Shown here: positions 33,237 through 44,413 of the stretch, piece by piece
Position numbering within the stretch: position 1 is the stretch's first letter
How the letters are laid out: the number at the start of each line of letters is the position of its first letter
Assembly: GCF_022376445.1 (NCBI RefSeq)
Contig: NW_025954969.1
Span: forward strand, 62,001-126,000
Direction of reading: 5' to 3'
Source: Fomitopsis serialis
Taxonomy: Eukaryota > Basidiomycota > Agaricomycetes > Polyporales > Fomitopsidaceae
Length of the DNA: 64,000 nt
The notes under the pieces: generated by a model
What the model was told of the DNA's origin: nothing
Databases searched by the model: none
The model's input: only the letters and a program-made list of their open reading frames with translations
Made by a program: the position numbers and the translations under genes

Positions 33237-35507
33237 ATGTCCTCCGACAAAATCACCCGTATCGCTATCGTCGACTCTAACCGCTGCAAGCCCAAGCGGT
33301 GCGCGCAGGAGTGCAAGAAGGTATGCCAAATCGACCATCGCGGATTGAGGAAATGACTGAATAGAGGCAAGTCATGTCCAGTAGTGAAAATGGGTACGTG
33401 GTTATCCGGATGTGCTGCGATGGTCATACTCATGCAGCGCAGGCAAGCTCTGTATAGAGGTTAAGCCCACAGACAAGATCGCATTTATCTCCGAGTTCCT
33501 CTGCATAGGTTGTGGTATTTGTGTCAAAAAGTACGTGCTGCTCCACTAGCAGAACCTACCGCTCACCTACGCACAGATGTCCGTTCGAAGCGATCGCCAT
33601 CATCAACCTGCCCACGAACCTCGACTCACAGGTCACCCATCGTTATACCGCCAACTCGTTCAAGCTGCACCGGCTACCGACACCGCGACCGGGCCAAGTT
33701 CTTGGGCTCGTGGGCACGAACGGTATCGGGAAGAGCACCGCGCTGAAGATCCTCGCGGGGAAGCTGAAGCCGAATTTGGGTCGCTACGATGTCCGTCGAG
33801 CCGGCTGCCTCTATCCGTGGCTGTGCGCTGACCTCCCCGCAGGACCCGCCCGACTGGCAAGAGATCCTCAAGTACTTCCGCGGCTCAGAGCTACAGAACT
33901 ACTTCACGAAGGTGCTCGAGGATAATCTGAAGGCGTTGATTAAGCCGCAATACGTCGACCACATTCCCCGCGCGATCAAGGGCGTGCTCTCGGTGTCGCA
34001 GATGCTGGACTCGAAGCTGGAGCGGGACAACAAGCAGAAGATGTGCGACGATCTGGAGCTGAACGAAGTGCTTACGCGGGAGGTGTCGCAACTGTCGGGT
34101 GGAGAGCTTCAGCGGTTCGCGATCGCGATGTCGTGCATTCAGAGGGCGGACGTGTGCGTGGCGCAGATCTTGTTTTTGAGGTCTATTGACATCTGCGCTT
34201 AGATACATGTTTGACGAGCCGTCGAGTTACCTGGATATCAGGCAGCGACTCAAGGCGGCCGAAGTCATCCGCGAACTGCTCACGCCAGACAACTATGTTG
34301 TCGCGGTCGAGCACGACCTGTCCGTGCTGGACTACCTCTCCGACTTCATCTGCTGTCTCTACGGCAAGCCCTCGATGTACGGTGTCGTCACGATGCCCTA
34401 CTCCGTGCGTGAAGGTGAGTCGCCCCAACTTTCACCCTACTACGCCCTCACACCGCACAGGCATCAACATCTTCCTGGACGGCTTCATCCCGACGGAGAA
34501 CCTACGCTTCCGTGAAGAGTCGCTCTCATTCAAGATGGTCGAGACGGCGGAGGAGCTGATTGTGGACAAGACGCGGCACTACTCGTACCCGGCGATGTCG
34601 AAGACGCTCGGCGGGTTCAAGCTGACCGTTGAGTCGGGCACGTTCACGGACTCGGAGATCATCGTCATGCTCGGCGAGAACGGGACGGGCAAGACCACGT
34701 TCGTGCGCCTGCTCGCGGGCGAGACGCCCGACGAGGAGACGGCGAAGCAGTCGCTCAGCGTGTCGCTGAAGCCCCAGACGATCTCGCCGAGCTTCCCGGG
34801 CACGGTTAGGATGCTGCTGCTGAAGCGCATCAAGGTCGCGTTTATGCACCCGCAGTTCAATACGGATGTCATGAAGCCGATGAACCTGGAGCCATCCTGG
34901 ATCAGGAAGTGAAGACGCTTTCTGGTGGTGAGCTCCAGCGTGTCGCGATCGTTCTCGCGCTCGGCAAGCCGAACGTGTCGGTGTACCTCATCGATGAGCC
35001 CAGCTCGTAAGTTGTTCTTGCTAGGCTGGGATGCTTGAAGCTGAGTACGGGTGGTGCAGGTTCTTGGACTCCGAACAGCGTATCATCGCGAGCAAGGTCA
35101 TCAAGCGGTTTATCCTCCACGCGAAGAAGACGGCGTTCATCATTGAGCACGACTTCATCATGGCGACCTACCTCGCGGACCGCGTCATCGTCTTCGAGGG
35201 CAGGCCCGCCGTTTCGGCGACCGCTACTCCGTACGTTTCTCCATTTTCCCTGATTCTCTCGCGGTGGCTAATCGTGTGGTGGTGTGTATAGGCCACAGTC
35301 GCTTCTGACGGGCATGAACAAGTTCCTGGCCTCGCTCGAGATCACGTTCCGCCGCGACCCGACCAACTTCCGGCCGCGCGTGAACAAGATGCACAGTGTC
35401 AAGGACAAGGAGCAGAAAGGTCCGTTCTACGTTCCACCCCATCTCTCCGTCCGTTTGACCGCATTGCCTGTGTAGTTTCTGGTAATTATTTCTTCCTCGA
35501 GGAATAA
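33237..35507 (+). CDS. RLI1: ABCE1/RLI1 ribosome-recycling ATPase, with an apparent 1-base deletion
   Basis: Exons 33237..33320, 33372..33393, 33443..33530, 33577..33790, 33843..34153, 34203..34414, 34461..35006, 35060..35230, 35292..35419, 35476..35507. It splits ribosomes after termination and aids 40S export. The two 4Fe-4S clusters are supplied by C17/C22/C26/C30 and '[13 protein letters not shown]'. NBD1 has 'GTNGIGKST', '[12 protein letters not shown]' and '[11 protein letters not shown]'. NBD2 has 'GENGTGKTT', '[12 protein letters not shown]' and 'YLIDEPSS'. The C-terminus is the conserved 'SGNYFFLEE'. In exon 7 the frame shifts between 'DVMKPMNLE' and '[13 protein letters not shown]' at about 34889-34892, as if one G were missing. 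No intron fits. With that base the protein would be 602 aa, the family length. An assembly error is likelier than a pseudogene because the gene is essential and otherwise intact. Confidence 0.92.
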
Positions 35508-35956
35508 ACTCCTCTCAGCGGGTGTATACTGCGCTGCTCGCGCCGCGACGGGAGGAGGCGAGCACGAGCACGGGACCGAGGACGAAGACGAGGACGAGGA
35601 CGACGCCGAAATCGCCATGGGTCTCCGAGGTGTAAAACAGCTATGTAGCCTACTGGGATGTGGTACACACTGTAGCCGTAACGCGGGGTAAGTAGACTTT
35701 GATAAGTAGGGGCTGATGTGATGGCGCTGCTGTTGTAGAATACTGCTGTAGAATGAGGGAGATGCATGTGTTGCCCTGCGATGGGCTAGGCGCAATGAAT
35801 GGATATGTATGCTGTTCGATGCCGTTCCCTAGTCTGTGCCGCAAGTCGAACTGACGCTACCGTGCAACAGATTAACGTACAGCATGGTAGGTACATTTGT
35901 GTCGCGTGCTCTTCTCCTGGTCAAGGTTTACGTGACAACATCGCCAACTTGCTCGC
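35508..35956. other. Convergent 3' region after ABCE1
   Basis: 449 bp between facing stop codons. It includes a GA/CG-rich run (GACGAAGACGAGGACGAGGA, near 35580-35599). No gene seen. Confidence 0.35.
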
Positions 35957-36283
35957 TCACTTGGCGTTCTCGCGGACGTCCCCAATGTTGTGTTGTGCAG
36001 TGGGATTCGCGTCGACTTTCTCTGCACGCCTGGGTCGGCACACCAAGCGTAATAGACAGGGGAGACGTACTGTCGCTAGACTTGAGGTCGTTTTGCGCCG
36101 CTGTCTTCGGGGCGAGGCCTGATGGCCGTGAGTAGTAGATCCCGGCTGCGCCGAGTGCTACCGCGCCCGCGACTGCGAGCATCTGTGCACAAATTTGGTT
36201 TCTCGTAGGTCAGCTCGAGCTTCGCGGAGACGAATTTGCAGACGATGTACCATGCGCTTTTGCTGTGGTGGTGCGCGTTCCAT
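35957..36283 (-). CDS. Small single-pass membrane protein, hypothetical
   Basis: Exons 36283..36251, 36182..36071 and 36021..35957 give 69 aa. Introns are 68 and 49 nt (donors GTACAT and GTACGT, acceptors ACAG and GCAG). The protein is MERAPPQQKRM, a Gly/Ala-rich hydrophobic segment at aa 12-28 ('MLAVAGAVALGAAGIYY'), then a hydrophilic tail ending 'NIGDVRENAK'. The basic N-terminus plus short helix suggests an inner-mitochondrial or ER membrane protein. I do not recognise the family. The last exon is supported by splice consensus and by a compact, charged reading frame, whereas the unspliced frame runs on with poor composition. Confidence 0.6.
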
Positions 36284-37219
36284 GGTGAGGTGACTGAAGT
36301 AGGTCGTGACTAGTTGTAGCGGATGAGTTCTGCAACGGACAGAGCATCCTGTATATGTAGTCTGTCTCTTCGAAGGCTCGGTTTAAATATAGGCGTACGC
36401 GTACGGGGTGGCCTGACGTTCTTCATGAAGTTATCCTTCAAGTGCCAGTGCCACCCGGCGGAGACGCGCCATATAGCCGTCACGTGGGCGCGATCCCCCT
36501 CGCGCCCAAGCGGGCCGGCCAGTGGCGACCTCCTCCAAGCGGCCACGCTCGACCATTTCCGTTGCTTTCTCCGTGAGCAACTCTTGAGTACTTGAGTACT
36601 CAAGTACTCAAATATTCAGTGCGGTTCTGTTCTATGCTTCTACTTCAGTCTCTCACCCAGCTTTTGTACGCAAACTGTCTCGGCCTCGTCGACAATTCAT
36701 GACGTTGTAGTCACTTCATGCCACTAGCCGTATCAATGCCACGCCGACTCGGACATGGAATTCTCACTAGCAAGCTTGCTCCTCCCCAACGCGCTGTCTG
36801 TTCCACAGCAAGAGACGTATGGCTTTCAACGGGATGGGTGCGGACATTGATGCAGACGTCGAGCGACTCCGACTCAGAGCGAGTCGACGTACTTACTAGG
36901 TCGACGTCCGAGGGGCTGTGGTAAGATCTTCCGAAGTTTGCCCATTGGCACGCAACCCCTAACTTATACAAGGTACGCTCGGTATAGAACTCAAGGCGAC
37001 ATTGCGTTGATCACTATAACTCGGACCAGCGAGGGACCATTCTGTCGCCACATGACTCGTCGATCCTCAACGTCCTTGGTTCATTCTCGCCTTCTCAGGC
37101 GGTCGGCCTTCCTTACCCGGGCCCATGAAATCTTCCAATAAATATAGGATCAGTGAGAACTCTGCTCTCAAGTCTTGTCTCCGACGACGCTGTCCCCGGA
37201 CCTCCCAGCACTAGTGCCA
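36284..37219. promoter_or_regulatory. Divergent promoter region with a 28-bp palindrome and an A/T-rich element
   Basis: 936 bp between the small membrane gene (-) and the carboxylesterase (+). It contains a perfect 28-bp palindrome at 36584-36611. AATAAATATAGG at 37138-37149 is a possible TATA-type element about 75 bp before the carboxylesterase ATG. Confidence 0.45.
36584..36611. repeat. 28-bp perfect palindrome built of TTGAGTAC/GTACTCAA units
   Basis: Four alternating copies of the octamers TTGAGTAC and GTACTCAA overlap to form one perfect palindrome. It lies about 300 bp from the small gene's start and about 610 bp from the carboxylesterase start. Confidence 0.9.
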
Positions 37220-39309
37220 ATGTCGAGGCACTGTCTGCTGCTCCTCTTGCTAACGACGACCTTGCTCGCGTTCGCGACACTAACAGCTGGAGCGAGCGCC
37301 CCGACCGTCGAGACCCTGAATGGGACATACGTCGGCCGCTATGTCCCCGATTACAATCAGGACTTCTTCCTGGGCGTGCCGTTTGCCCAGCCGCCCGTGG
37401 GCCCGCTGCGGTTTGCTAACCCTCGATCGCTGAACACATCCTTTGGCGGAACGCGTCAGGCGACAGAGTACAGTGTGGAGTGTGTAGGATACGGCGTGAG
37501 TGTTTTTTTTTCACTTTTTTGATGCGGGATGCTGAGGATGTCCGTTGAAGAGCGACCAATGGGGCTTCAATGTCAGCGAAGATTGCCTCTATCTGAACGT
37601 CGTCCGTCCTTCAAACTACGCGGATTACGACGAGCCTCTGCCAGTTGGCATTTGGATCTACGCAAGTCTTGTGTTGCCTGTCGGCATACATGCCAATTGA
37701 GATGTGTATATAGGGTGGCAGCTTCATTGAGGGCGGCTCCCCAGATCAGCGCTACAACCTTTCGTTCATCGTGCAGAACAGCGTGGAGATCGGGAAGCCG
37801 TTCATCGGCGTCTCATTCAACTACCGTCTTTCTGCTTGGTACGCTTTTCGATCACAACGTGAGACTGACGCAGGCACTGACCAGTACACGTAGGGGCTTT
37901 ATGGCTTCCGGTCAGCTAGCCGGCGAGGGTAGCACAAACATGGGCCTCAGAGACCAGCGCCTGGCCTTGCATTGGATTCAAGAGAACATCGGTGCATTTG
38001 GCGGTATGTATTTCCACCTCTCTCGGATGTGGGATGCTATGCTGAACGCTCGCTAGGTGATCCAACCAAAGTCACAATATGGGGTACGTGCTTCGGACAT
38101 CGTACGCATCTTCAGTTGTGTTTACTCGTCGCAGGCGAGAGCGCAGGCGGCATGTCCGTCGGCTTCCACCTCGTTGCTTACAACGGGCGAGACGACGGGC
38201 TCTTCCGCGCCGGGATCATGGAATCGGGCAACTCCATCCAATGGAACGGGATGTACACCGCGGACTACTTCGACGGCGCGTACCAGGTGCTCGTCGACAA
38301 TGTCGGGTGCACGTCCGCGGCGGATGTGCTCGCGTGCCTCCGCATGACGCCGTTTGACACGATCAACGCCGCGGTGAACACGACGAACGCGAGCGTATGG
38401 TTCCCAGTCATCGACGGAGATTTCATTGCGAAGTTGGCGAGTTATCAGCTCGAGGCGGGTGATTACGTCCATGTGCCGATCATCTGCGGGACGAATACGG
38501 ACGAGGGGACGGCGTTTGGCCCGATAGGCATCAACACGACGGCCCAGTTCTTGCAAGTGCTCGAAGGTGAGCAGTTTGCAGATAGCCGCGTAACGCATGG
38601 TCTGAGAGGACGGTCATACAGAGGGCAGTATTCATCCCTACACACCTCTTGCCCCCGCTCTCGCCGAGGAGATCATCGACGTCTATCCCGACGACCCGTG
38701 CGTTGGCATCCCAGAAGATCTTGGTTGTACGCGCCTCAACGACATCTTGGGTCTCCAGTGCGTTCATCTTCCCGTGGTTGTACAGTCTCTCTCAATGACA
38801 CATGCCTGCACCACAGATGGCGCCGCACCTCCGCATATGCCGGCGATGCGACATTTATTGCTGGGCGGCGGTACCAATGTGAGGTCTTCGCCGCCGGCGG
38901 AAACACCGCGTACTGCTACCGCTTCAACACTCTGCCCAACGGCGTCCCAATCGAAGTTGGCGTGACGCACTTCCAGGAGGTCGCCTTCGTCTTTGACAAC
39001 ACGGACGGGTACGGGTACGACGTCTCGCCCGACCCGTTCGCGGGCGTGCCCGAAAGTTACTTCGCGCTGGCGAAGCTGATGAGCAGGTCGTGGGCGAGCT
39101 TCATACATGATCTGGACCCGAACAGCTTCAGGGCTAGTGGCGCGTATGTGGAGGAGGGGACGCCGTTGTGGCCAGCGTACGATGTGGGGAGCCCGCTGGA
39201 TATTGTGTGGGACGCGAACGTGACTGGCCTTGCGTGGGTTGAGCCTGATACGTTCCGGGCTGAGGGGATTAACACGATTATATCGTACAATCGTGCGTTC
39301 AGGCGCTGA
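37220..39309 (+). CDS. Secreted type-B carboxylesterase/lipase
   Basis: Exons 37220..37495, 37551..37661, 37714..37838, 37894..38003, 38057..38083, 38135..38566, 38622..38757, 38817..39309 (569 aa, normal family length). The start at 37220 gives a classical signal peptide (MSRHCLLLLLLTTTLLAFA, cleavage near 'TAGA'); an upstream in-frame ATG at 37175 would bury it. Conserved blocks are 'FFLGVPFAQPPVGPLRF', 'SEDCLYLNVVRP', the oxyanion 'GGSF' and the nucleophile elbow 'GESAGG' (S219). The likely triad partners are E340 ('TNTDEGTAFG') and H457 ('GVTHFQEV'). It hydrolyses carboxylic esters outside the cell; the precise substrate cannot be read. Intron 2 (37662..37713) is GC-AG with donor GCAAGT. 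Several N-x-S/T sites suggest N-glycosylation. Confidence 0.93.
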
Positions 39310-39928
39310 TGTACTTCTGTGCCAGAAACATGATATAGGGCATCAGTCCCTGTGCCCTTTCCATCCTGAGCAAGTGGAACGCATCAGTACTTCGTAATAC
39401 CTTTGGTGGCCACGCGTTGGTGGGAAGCGCTCAACCGCCGAACGACTGCAGCTGCCGTTTTGGTACTGAGCTTGCTTGACTCGAAGGGAGGACGTCTGCT
39501 TCTGACATTCGCCGGGCTGCCACGAGCTTTCCGCGTGCACCGAGCACGACTTCGCAGGCATTCGAGGTCAGTAGCGCTACTGGTGGGAAGGCACGATAGG
39601 CTTGTCAAACTTACTATTGCGAATAGTACTACTAGCCGGCCTCCGGCGAGTCCCTTATAGACTTGTAGTATCAGGTTGCGGAGCCTCAAGGTTTCAATGA
39701 GGCTTGCGTGAGGCAGCCGATAGACACAAGGTAGCGCTGATATACCCATCTGCTACTGACACTCATCATCCCCTCGACGAACAGGCTCTGGTCCCTACAC
39801 TCCGCTCGCGGGATCGTGTCAGCATATCAAGTTGCATGATGGTCAAGCATAACACGATGACAATGGAAAATACTGTGCAAGGTGATCACTCGCTATTGTG
39901 CCACTATTCTCCGACTAGATACTGAATT
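39310..39928. other. Intergenic, nothing recognised
   Basis: 619 bp between the carboxylesterase stop and the F-box-like copy A start. It presumably holds the promoter of copy A. Confidence 0.35.
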
Positions 39929-41321
39929 ATGTGCTGTACAGACATGAGAGACGTTCGCCACAGTGTGAATCTAGCCAGAAATGACCCGCGATACGACTAC
40001 TTCATCTGTCCGCGCCATCGTCCGATCACTCGTCCCAGATATCCTCTGCTTCTTCCTCCCGAGCTCTGGATCGACATCTTCCTCGTAACCGCCTCTCGTT
40101 ACTTGTATTTAATCTTTTCTTCCGAGACGCAAGATGATAACGAAATAGAGGAGCGACTGGCCGCCAACCCATTCCTGACGTTCCTGCGTGTGTCGCACCA
40201 ATTCAGAAACCTCGCGTTCAAGATACTCGCAGATGCCTTTGGCATTCACAGAGATCCCTACGGGGGGTGCGTTATCATCCTCCGTCGACTGAGGTTGTCG
40301 AGGCTGAGTATCCATACGCAGCTTACCGAAGGGCGCCTGGTCCTGCCTTCGATATGTCCTGAAGTACACTCATCTGCTCCAGCGTGCCACGCCAGACGCC
40401 GTTGAGGCACACACTAAGCAAGGAAGCAGTTATGAAATACCTCCCATGTTGAAGGGCTACTTGCAGATTGCAAGATTGACTTGCGTTGGCCTCAACCAGG
40501 TGCTATCGATTGGAGCGACGAGGGAGCTGAAGGAGGAGGCGCAGCTTTGCGAAATCTGGGGATCCGACGCGAGCGCGACGCTTATGGAGCCTCTGATTCT
40601 TCATACTTTAGTATGTGAGTGAGCCAAATATACCGAATGCCGGTGAATGTCGACGCTGATTTCTGTTTCAAGTGACGTTGTCGCTCCAGTTTCGCACTGC
40701 AATGTTTTACTTTGCTCCCCTGCGTCGGGTTGCTGTGGATGACGTGGATGACGTACGTATCGCAGAAGGAAGTATTGATTCTGGAGACTGACGACTCTTA
40801 TAGCATCAGAAAAACATGGTCATCCGTACGTGCTATTGCACCTTCTCCGTGTGGTCTGGTGTGCCAATCGCCATTCCCGAAAGAATACCTCGACTTGAAG
40901 GGGAGCGTCCACTCGTACCGGTCAAGATACCTATCCTGCAAGGTGTCAACGCCGATCTCATCATCGTACGTGCCTTCTCCGACGTGGCACCGAGTTGAGC
41001 TGAATCCTCCTTGAAGCGGTACAGATACCTGTTGATCCTTTGGCAGTTTCAGAAATACCCAATCGTGGCTGCAGACCAAGGCCTCATGAAGATAACACAG
41101 TTAATATTGGATTCCTGTCTCGCTATCGCAATGCCAGATCGACCACTTACGAGTAAGACGTCGCGGCAGCGGCGCGCGTCCTTCTCTGCATTACAAGACA
41201 TACGGTCCAAGCCGCGTCTTCCCCGTAAGTGTACTGTTTCCGGGATGAGGTTCACTATCTGATGAGCCGCTGAACAGTCAAACCACCCTGTCATTGCGAG
41301 CGCCGCTTGATGATAATATGA
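39929..41321 (+). CDS. F-box-like protein, copy A of an inverted pair
   Basis: Exons 39929..40266, 40322..40614, 40673..40752, 40804..40965, 41053..41224, 41278..41321 (362 aa). The N-terminus has 'YFICPRHRPITRPRYPLLLP' then 'PELWIDIFLVTASRYLY', an F-box-like helix pattern. 'FLRVSHQFRNLAFKILADAF' follows. The rest ('GAWSCLRYVLKYTHLL', 'LVPVKIPILQGVNADLI', 'LKPPCHCERR') is not a domain I recognise. The model is strongly supported by copy B at 45375-46790 (-). All six exons align, exons 4 and 5 are the same length (162 and 172 nt), and differences concentrate at third codon positions even in the short last exon. Function unknown. F-box proteins usually recruit targets to SCF ligases, but here that is inference. 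Confidence 0.7.
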
Positions 41322-42606
41322 GCAGCCAGGGAGTCTGAAGCCTGATGGAAGCCATTGAACTGGCATGTAACACCACCGAGATTGGTAGCCGTATCGAGGT
41401 TTATTCTGGTATCTCACATGTTGACGCCGACCTGATACATAGTCGCTTCATGTTCCTACAATGTGATCTCCTCGGAAACAGATTTTGCAGGATTCAGCTG
41501 GCAATGGACCCGTCGCTTAGCCGAGGCAGATGTTCCGCCGTGAGCTTCGCCTGAGCCAAACGGCTTCAGTTCGAACGTCTGTATACCCGCCAAATTATCT
41601 GCAGACCCCTTGAGCCTTGCCAATGGTACGATGGGCAGAGGTTTCTGCAAGTCGTCGCCATCGTGAGGGCGGTTTGCGTACTCCTGCGGGTCGAGCTCTT
41701 GATCTTCATTCGCTCAGCAGCGGAGTCAAGGCTGCTATCCACCGCGACTTCAGGCTGCTTCGTACGTAGAGCTACTAAGTCACGGAAGTAGGAAGAATTC
41801 GAGAGATACATATGGAATCGACATCTCCTCTGCTGTGTTCCATTGTCTTGTCTGATGTGGTCATTATCTACTAGCCTGGTACCTGAGGCGGGTAGACAAG
41901 CTTGTGTAAACGGCGCATTAGCTACTCGACGTAAAGCCACTCACCGGTAATCTTCGGCTACGTTGCTGCTGCAAGCTGAGCTGAGCTTGCTTGTTCATGC
42001 TCGAATGTGTTTTGCCCCAAGATTCATCGAGCGCCGGAGTGAATTCATGCCAAGATGGGCTTGGAGGACATGCCTCAGCCAGTGAGGCCCTTGGATATCA
42101 AATCCAATATGATGTCGAAGGATGCGCAGACAATAAGTATGTTGCGGCAGCATGTCTGCAGCAGAGCCTCAGTAACACTTCGATGCGATTAGGAGAGAAA
42201 TCGCCTAGGGTTCCCTGAGTACGAGGGTGTGCTTGAGACAGGAAGGCGGACCCACAGGGACCCACGAACATATTCCCACGCTTTTACCGTCTCAGGCCGT
42301 TCGTTCGACGTAGTACATACATGGATATCGAGTCCTTGAAGTCCATGTCGTTATGATTCCCTAATAGGCTGCGCCAGCCGTAAGAATGCTGAATACAGAG
42401 CATGGTTCCGTGTATACACGACAGCGCAGTACAGCTTCAAGAATTCGACTGCCACAGTGACAAGACATCAGCGCACATAAGTAACTACGTAATAGAAACA
42501 CAATATCTGAACGGTATGCTTACGAACGTACGAAGTGCTCTAGCCTATACAAGCCCCAGGAAAAGGAACCCCACCGCCATCACAAGCGTACAGTCCGTCA
42601 ACCCGC
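41322..42606. other. Intergenic, nothing recognised
   Basis: About 1.3 kb between the end of F-box-like copy A and the stop of the CAP59-type gene. It contains only short chance frames. Confidence 0.35.
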
Positions 42607-44413
42607 CTACCACCACGGATGACAGTCGCCCCCATCCCACACCCACACCCGCTCCTCCACTCCGACGATCATCTTCTTGCGCTCCATCCCCCACCCATCA
42701 TACACGTCACGCACCCACCAGCGCACGAGTCGGTGGCTCAGCACCCACTTGAACCACACATAGAACCGCCAGTCGTAGCTGGTGACGACGCGTGGGTTGA
42801 CGAGCACGCGGTTGAGGCCGAACACGCGGCGGAAGTCGTACGGGAGGTTGAACGACTCGGACTCGAAGCACTCGCCCGCGGCGCGGTCGGACTTGCGGAA
42901 GCGCAACGCGGGCGTGAGCGCGGGCGACGGCCCGCGCTGCAACGGGTGCGAGCGCGGGAGCGGCCAGGGTAATGGATCTGGCGAGAGCGTGCGGTTCGGG
43001 CGGAGGTGGATGGGCAAGAGTGGCTCGGCGGTGAAGACGACCATGCCGTTCCAGCAGGTGAACGCGGGCACGGGCGCGTCTTGTCGCATGAGTTCGATGG
43101 AGGGCTTGTCGATAAAATATGGCCAGCTGCGGAGTGGTTAGCACGCGGGTAGGCGCACTGGCGTGGGGATGGAACGTACATCGTACTGGTAAGGTGACCA
43201 AGCCTGTCACGCAGCACCCAAGAATCGTATGCGCTGCAAGTATCATGAGTACGACGCGAGTCCATTAAGAGTTGAGTGGACGCACCCGAAGTGGTTGAAG
43301 TCCATCGCACACGCAAAGTCGTACTCCCCGTCCGCCGTCTCGATCAACTCGACGATGCTCTCCGGCTCGATAAAGACGTCGTTCGAGAAGAGAACTTTAT
43401 CGTATCCTCCGTGCTCCACAAGCGGCTCCATTGCGCGGTTGCGCACTGCTGCAAGGAACTCAATACGGCGATCGAACGAGAGGTCCTCCGGCTTCTCGAT
43501 TGCGGCGTCCTGAATGATGATGCGGCGCGGAACGTGCATCTTCGCGAGAGAGGCGTCGAAATCACGTAAGAGCTCGGGCGTGTCGTCGGACGAGTGCGAC
43601 TCGACGATGGAGACGAAGACGTTCTCGGGCCCTAGGTAGGCGATGGCCGACAGCATGGACTGTTTCCAGTAGGGGAGCACGACATGGTTGTTGTAGAACG
43701 CAGCAGCGATGAAGATCTTTTCTGTGCGACAGCAAGGGGGTTAGCTAGTGACAGCGCGTAGATTCGTGGTACTCACCACCCTTCCCGTAGCCTTCAGGCG
43801 TAGGAGCTCGCGAAGCACGCTCGACTGCATGTCGGAACCGAACGTCGTTCGGGTGGGCGTAGTGGATCGCCTGCCAAGCACCTGCAAGCGCGATTGAGGC
43901 ATAGAGGGCAACCTGCGCCCACCACCAGACCGCTGGAAGGCGAAGATTTCTGCGTCGGCCGTATGACGTTGTTGGGCTCGACGGCTGCCGCTCGTGTCCT
44001 GGATGTGCGGATTCAGTGTCGGAGATCAACAAGTATTCGTCTTCGCTTGCTCGCAGGACTGGGCTGCCGTTTTGCGCGAGGTGAACGGACCGACGCGCCT
44101 TCATATAGCCCACCCCCCAACACGCTGCCCTCCAAGACAGCAACCCTCCCAACCAAAGCGCGGCGTTCAAGGGTGCGGCGACCAGGAAGAGGGCCCACAC
44201 GATCCATGAATATGGGAACGCGGGTTGCCAGAGACCATCCCAATCATAAAGGGCACACCAATAGGTCTCTGCGACGTGGAAAAGGATGTAGAAGGTGATG
44301 GTTGGGAGGACGAAGGGCACGCGGACGAGGCGGAGAAGGAAGCGGAAGGTGGCTGCGAGTGCCGGCTTTACGTTGAGCGAGAGCGGCCTCCCATGGCCTG
44401 GGAAGCGGAACAT
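42607..44413 (-). CDS. CAP59/CMT1-family alpha-1,3-mannosyltransferase (GT69)
   Basis: Exons 44413..43777, 43721..43286, 43233..43180, 43126..42607 (548 aa). Family members such as Cryptococcus Cap59 and Cmt1 are membrane glycosyltransferases linked to alpha-1,3-mannose addition and export of extracellular polysaccharide. The N-terminal third has two hydrophobic segments ('LPTITFYILFHVAETYWCAL', 'YSWIVWALFLVAAPLNAALW') and a third near aa 170 ('WWWAQVALYASIALAGAW'). The catalytic part begins 'KIFIAAAFYNNHVVLPYWK' and contains 'VFVSIVESHSSDDTPELL', 'KVLFSNDVFIEPES', 'FACAMDFNHFG' and 'WVLRDRLGHLTST'. The 54-nt third exon is set by that conserved block. It lies between the two inverted F-box-like copies. 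Confidence 0.9.

Noticed and set aside
42738..43316. Overlapping Arg/Ser-rich minus-strand frame over the mannosyltransferase
   Set aside because: It is a shadow frame of GC-rich coding sequence. Only the GT69 frame carries conserved motifs.
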